In this document: positions 61,126 through 64,000 of the stretch, in pieces
Layout of the letters: each line of letters starts with the position of its first letter
How positions within the stretch are numbered: position 1 is the stretch's first letter
Assembly: GCF_001748285.1 (NCBI RefSeq)
Contig: NZ_BDGT01000032.1
Location: 1 to 64,000, forward strand
Direction of reading: 5' to 3'
DNA: 64,000 nucleotides
Source of the DNA: Thermogemmatispora onikobensis
Lineage (GTDB): Bacteria > Chloroflexota > Ktedonobacteria > Ktedonobacterales > Ktedonobacteraceae
Notes under the pieces: generated by a model
What the model saw: the letters and a program-made list of their open reading frames with translations, nothing else
Told to the model about the DNA's origin: nothing
Databases searched by the model: none
Program-made: the position numbers and the translations under genes

Positions 61126-61541
61126 GTGCGCATCTCCTGTCGTGGATCAAGCGTTACGACATCGTACCGTGGCGGGGCATGGGCCGGGACCGCAACGCCC
61201 TGCTCTACAGTATTGTACGTTGCAACAGCCGTCCTCTTCCAGAGAGCCAGCCGCTTTTTTCACAGCCAGCAGGCCGCTGCTCACTCAGGTCCACCCTCTA
61301 ACAAAATGTCACAGTCTTAGAGACTGCTGAGAATTCTGGCGATTTTTGCAGTTTTGCTTGCCCGAGGATTTGAGCTTCTGTTATTCTGAATACAGAAGAG
61401 CCAATAGAGCACGCCTGGCTGCTGTCACCACCCGGCCCAGCGGCGGTGAAGACACGGGGAGAAGAGGGAGGAGCCGGCTCCAGCAACCAGCGACAACCAA
61501 GAAAGACACGGGCTAGTCTAGATCGAGCAGAGGAGCCGATT
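61126..61541. other. Intergenic region before the KGG gene
   Basis: About 415 bp between divergent genes with no supported gene. A weak pair TTGCCC (61358-61363) and TTATTC (61381-61386) at 17 bp could be the KGG promoter. Confidence 0.4.
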
Positions 61542-61748
61542 ATGATGATAGGCAAGACGGGGCGTCCGCGCGGGCTGGCCGCGCTCAGCCCCGAGCGTCG
61601 ACGCGAGATTGCCAGCAAAGGGGGCCGCACCTCGCAATCGCGTGGCACGGCCCACCAGTGGACAGCAGAGGAGGCTTCAGCAGCGGGCAAGAAAGGCAGC
61701 GCCCGCTACGCACGTAGGCGCGCCGAGCTGCAAAGCCAGCTAACCTGA
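61542..61748 (+). CDS. KGG-motif small protein
   Basis: This 68-aa basic protein has two KGG-type repeats (REIASKGGRTSQSRG and ASAAGKKGSARYARRR). Proteins with this motif, such as stress-induced GsiB/YciG relatives, are hydrophilic and disordered. The start is ATG 61542, with AGAGGAG upstream; an ATG at 61545 is also possible. Its last 9 bp overlap the end of the convergent folC gene. A DNA- or RNA-binding or desiccation role is inferred. Confidence 0.8.
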   Translation: MMIGKTGRPRGLAALSPERRREIASKGGRTSQSRGTAHQWTAEEASAAGKKGSARYARRRAELQSQLT

Positions 61749-63164
61749 GTGATCAACACCTTCGATGGTGGCCGCCACCTGCTGGTTGCCTCGGGCCGCG
61801 GCCCAGCGCAGCACTTCTCCAGCCAGATAGAGCGAGCCGGCGGCACAGACGGCGTCGTCGGCTTCAGCCAGCTGCACCGCCAGGTCCATTGCCTGACGGC
61901 TGGTCTCTGCGCGATAGAGGGGGACATGAGGAGCATGAGTGCTGAACTGGTCGGCAATTTCCTCGATGCGCAGCGTGCGCGGATTGGCGACGGCTGTGAT
62001 GACAACCGCATCAACACCGGCCAGAGCCTGGACCATGCCCGCCACGTCTTTGTTACGCAGGGTCGAGAGAACCACGATGAGCCGCCGGAAATGGAAGGTG
62101 GTCCGCAGCGCTTCGATGAGGCGCTGCATCGATTCGGCAGTATGAGCGCCATCCACTACGACCAGCGGCTCCCGTCCAATGACTTCCAGACGCGCCGACC
62201 AGTAGACGGAGCGCAAGCCTGTCCGCAGGGCCTCCTCGGTCCACTGAATGCCTTTGTGGCGCAAGGACTCCAGGGTGGCTATGGCCGCCGTGGCATTCTC
62301 AAGCTGGTGCTGGCCCAGCAGCGATAGCTCCAGCCCACGATAGACCTGCGAGGGAGTCTCGACGGTAAAGCGCTGACCCTCGGGAGTGCGCGCTTCCAGG
62401 GCATAGCGGTAACGCAGCGGCGGCAGGAGTCCTGCCCGGACCTCTTCCTGCGCCGGATCACCTTCCGCCGGCCCGACGCGGATGAGCTCGGCCTGCTGCC
62501 GCTCGCTGACGGCAGCAATGGCCAGCAGCGCTTCCGGGGCCTGAGCCGAGGTGACCACTGTCCCCTGCGGCTTGATGATGCCAGCCTTCTCGGTGGCGAT
62601 CTTACTCAGTGTATCGCCCAGGACCTCCATGTGATCGAAGCCAATGGAGGTGATGACTGAGACCAGCGGCATGGTGACATTGGTGGCATCAAGTCGCCCC
62701 CCGAGACCGACTTCGATCACGGCATGCTCAACTCCCTGGCGGGCGAAATAGAGAAAGGCCAGGGCGGTCGCTACTTCAAAGGTGATGTAGGGACCAAAGC
62801 GCCCCTCTCGCTCAATGCTCTCGACGGCGGCGCGCAGCTCGGGCACGAGCCTGGCTACATCTTCTTCGCCAATGAGCTGACCATTGATACGAATGCGCTC
62901 GCGAAAGGTGTGCAGATCCGGCTGCGTATAGAGGCCGGTCCGCAGACCCGCCTCGCGCAAGACACGCTCAATGATGGCCGCCGTCGAGCCTTTCCCCTTG
63001 GTGCCCGCGATGAGGGTGCAACTGTAGGCCTGGTGCGGATTGCCCACAGCCTCTAGCAGACAACGCTCGCGAGGTAGATTTTCGTTACGATCGCGCGCAT
63101 AACCGCCGCCGCGCTCATAATCGCTGAGGCTGTAGAGATAAGCAAGGGCTTCCTGATAGTTCAC
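61740..63164 (-). CDS. folC: Folylpolyglutamate synthase / dihydrofolate synthase
   Basis: FolC adds glutamate to dihydropteroate and folates. The Mur-ligase-type P-loop GTKGKGST is at residues 54-61, followed by LYTQPDLHTFRERIRING, typical of the family. The central domain includes GFDHMEVLGDTLSKIATEKA and the C-terminal domain begins near LEVIGREPLVVVDGAHTAES. 474 aa is slightly long. The start is GTG 63164 (NYQEALAYL follows), with a moderate GAAAGG upstream. It lies 21 bp after folP, an operon for folate synthesis. Confidence 0.95.
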   Translation of the reverse strand: MNYQEALAYLYSLSDYERGGGYARDRNENLPRERCLLEAVGNPHQAYSCTLIAGTKGKGSTAAIIERVLREAGLRTGLYTQPDLHTFRERIRINGQLIGEEDVARLVPELRAAVESIEREGRFGPYITFEVATALAFLYFARQGVEHAVIEVGLGGRLDATNVTMPLVSVITSIGFDHMEVLGDTLSKIATEKAGIIKPQGTVVTSAQAPEALLAIAAVSERQQAELIRVGPAEGDPAQEEVRAGLLPPLRYRYALEARTPEGQRFTVETPSQVYRGLELSLLGQHQLENATAAIATLESLRHKGIQWTEEALRTGLRSVYWSARLEVIGREPLVVVDGAHTAESMQRLIEALRTTFHFRRLIVVLSTLRNKDVAGMVQALAGVDAVVITAVANPRTLRIEEIADQFSTHAPHVPLYRAETSRQAMDLAVQLAEADDAVCAAGSLYLAGEVLRWAAARGNQQVAATIEGVDHSG

Positions 63165-63185
63165 TTCGATCGCTACGCCTTTCTC

Positions 63186-64000
63186 TCAGGAATTTGGAAG
63201 AGAAAAGGCACCACGCACAATAGCATCGCTCATTCTGACAACGCGCATTATTTCACGCACATCGTGAACACGGACGATGTCGGCTCCCTGGGCAATGCCA
63301 AGCGCTACTGTAGCGGCAGTGCCTTCGACACGCTCCTGGGGCGGAAGACCGCCCAGCACCAGGCCGATGGTCGATTTCCGCGACGTCCCAAGTAACAGAG
63401 GACGCCCAAGGCTGCGCAGCTCGCTCAGGCGTCGGAGCAGGGTCAGATTCTCTTCAGGCGTGGTACCAAATCCAATGCCCGGGTCAATGATGATGCGCTC
63501 CCAGGCCACTCCTGCTGCGAGGGCGATCTCGATGCTGCCCGCCAGGAAGCGCAGGACGTCGCTCACAATGTCGCGCTTCTGAAAGCCGCGCATATTAGCC
63601 ATGAGGACGACGGGGACACCCCGCTCGGCAGCCAGAGCCGCCATCTCAGGGTCAGCGCGCAGGCCCCAGATATCGTTGATCAGGTTGGCCCCGGCCTCCA
63701 GCGCCTGGCGCGCAACCTCGGCCCGATAGGTGTCGATGGAAATAATGATGTCTTCGGGCAAGGCTGCCCGCAAGGCCCGAATTACCGGCAGGACTCGCTC
63801 TTGCTCTTCAGCGGACGAAATCGGCGAGGCACCTGGACGTGTCGACTCTCCTCCGACATCGATAAAGGTCGCTCCTTCGACAACAAACTGCTGAGCCTGC
63901 GCGACAGCACGCTGCACTACCTGGTCGCGCACGGCGGGATCGCTTAAGGAGCCTGCCCCTGTGGGAAGCAGGCCGTCGCCGGCAAAGGAGTCGGGAGTAA
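63186..64000 (-). CDS. folP: Dihydropteroate synthase (partial, runs off the window)
   Basis: The frame is open to the window end and shows the DHPS opening TPDSFAGDG (residues at 63998-63972), then GATFIDVGGESTRPGA, DPGIGFGTTPEENL and LGTSRKSTIG, all diagnostic. The enzyme joins pABA and the pterin in folate synthesis. The N-terminal part (about 10-15 residues) is missing because the gene continues past position 64000; an internal GTG at 63932 is not the true start. It is followed by folC 21 bp downstream. Confidence 0.95.
   Translation of the reverse strand, partial: TPDSFAGDGLLPTGAGSLSDPAVRDQVVQRAVAQAQQFVVEGATFIDVGGESTRPGASPISSAEEQERVLPVIRALRAALPEDIIISIDTYRAEVARQALEAGANLINDIWGLRADPEMAALAAERGVPVVLMANMRGFQKRDIVSDVLRFLAGSIEIALAAGVAWERIIIDPGIGFGTTPEENLTLLRRLSELRSLGRPLLLGTSRKSTIGLVLGGLPPQERVEGTAATVALGIAQGADIVRVHDVREIMRVVRMSDAIVRGAFSLPNS

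Noticed and set aside
1-64000. CRISPR array, prophage, insertion sequence or rRNA operon
   Set aside because: No regularly spaced repeats, no transposase, integrase or phage structural genes, and no rRNA sequence were recognised.

Overview
The window looks like chromosome of a GC-rich, probably thermophilic member of the Chloroflexota, class Ktedonobacteria (Thermogemmatispora-like). This is inferred, not searched: genes and spacers are GC-rich, promoters have sigma70-type TTGACA/TATAAT boxes, Shine-Dalgarno sites are strong, and the gene content fits (a DUF6483-type protein, many ABC sugar-binding lipoproteins, a helix-turn-helix/NB-ARC protein, a WD40-bearing anti-sigma factor, a LexA with a Cheo-type box). 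No rRNA, IS element, prophage or CRISPR array was seen. There is one tRNA, Arg(TCT).

Layout. 1-6.7 kb: amino-sugar salvage, with an N-acetylglucosamine-type kinase, a GH3 beta-N-acetylhexosaminidase and, on the other strand, a carbohydrate ABC importer (binding lipoprotein and two permeases, no ATPase). 7-12.6 kb: a regulatory island with a HTH/NB-ARC protein, an ECF sigma factor, a zinc-finger anti-sigma factor carrying a seven-repeat WD40 propeller, and a second binding lipoprotein that is a clear paralogue of the first but has no permeases. 13-16.6 kb: small unknowns, an isolated 20-codon mini-gene with its own promoter and terminator, a PolX-type HhH protein, a class IV aminotransferase and an EVE protein. 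17-24.5 kb: two APC permeases, an alpha/beta hydrolase, a RibD-like reductase and a secreted GH18 chitinase. 25-34 kb: DedA, a two-TM unknown, LexA, a bifunctional nuclease, GltX, a DUF6483-type protein and a CPBP protease. 34-38 kb: surface polysaccharide and envelope genes (UDP-glucuronate decarboxylase-like, O-antigen ligase, lipid flippase-like). 38.2-40.4 kb: rpsU, ybeY, dgkA and tRNA-Arg. 40.7-45 kb: a peptide-type binding lipoprotein, a ThiO-like oxidase and a manganese catalase. 45-50.5 kb: heat-shock genes in the order hspR-like, grpE, dnaK, cbpA/dnaJ on the minus strand. 50.7-64 kb: a helical-repeat unknown, a MerR regulator with an operator dyad, an MFS transporter followed by a decayed copy of its own 3' end, a lipoate ligase-like protein, a PIG-L deacetylase, a C39-like peptidase, a degenerate asparagine-synthetase-like protein, an acyl-CoA ligase, a KGG protein, and folC and folP (folP runs off the end).

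How the genes may work together. The chitinase, the hexosaminidase, the sugar importer and the amino-sugar kinase make a plausible route from chitin or peptidoglycan oligosaccharides to N-acetylglucosamine phosphate. The sigma/anti-sigma pair next to a duplicated binding protein could couple an extracellular signal to transcription, but no binding site or target was identified. The most unusual items are rpsU, which has no ATG/GTG/TTG start and seems to begin at CTG just after a run of eight G; a 13-bp-closed RNA-like element just after rpsU; the mini-gene at 14.13-14.37 kb; and a 12-bp in-frame repeat that supplies five alternative ATG codons at the start of the second binding protein.
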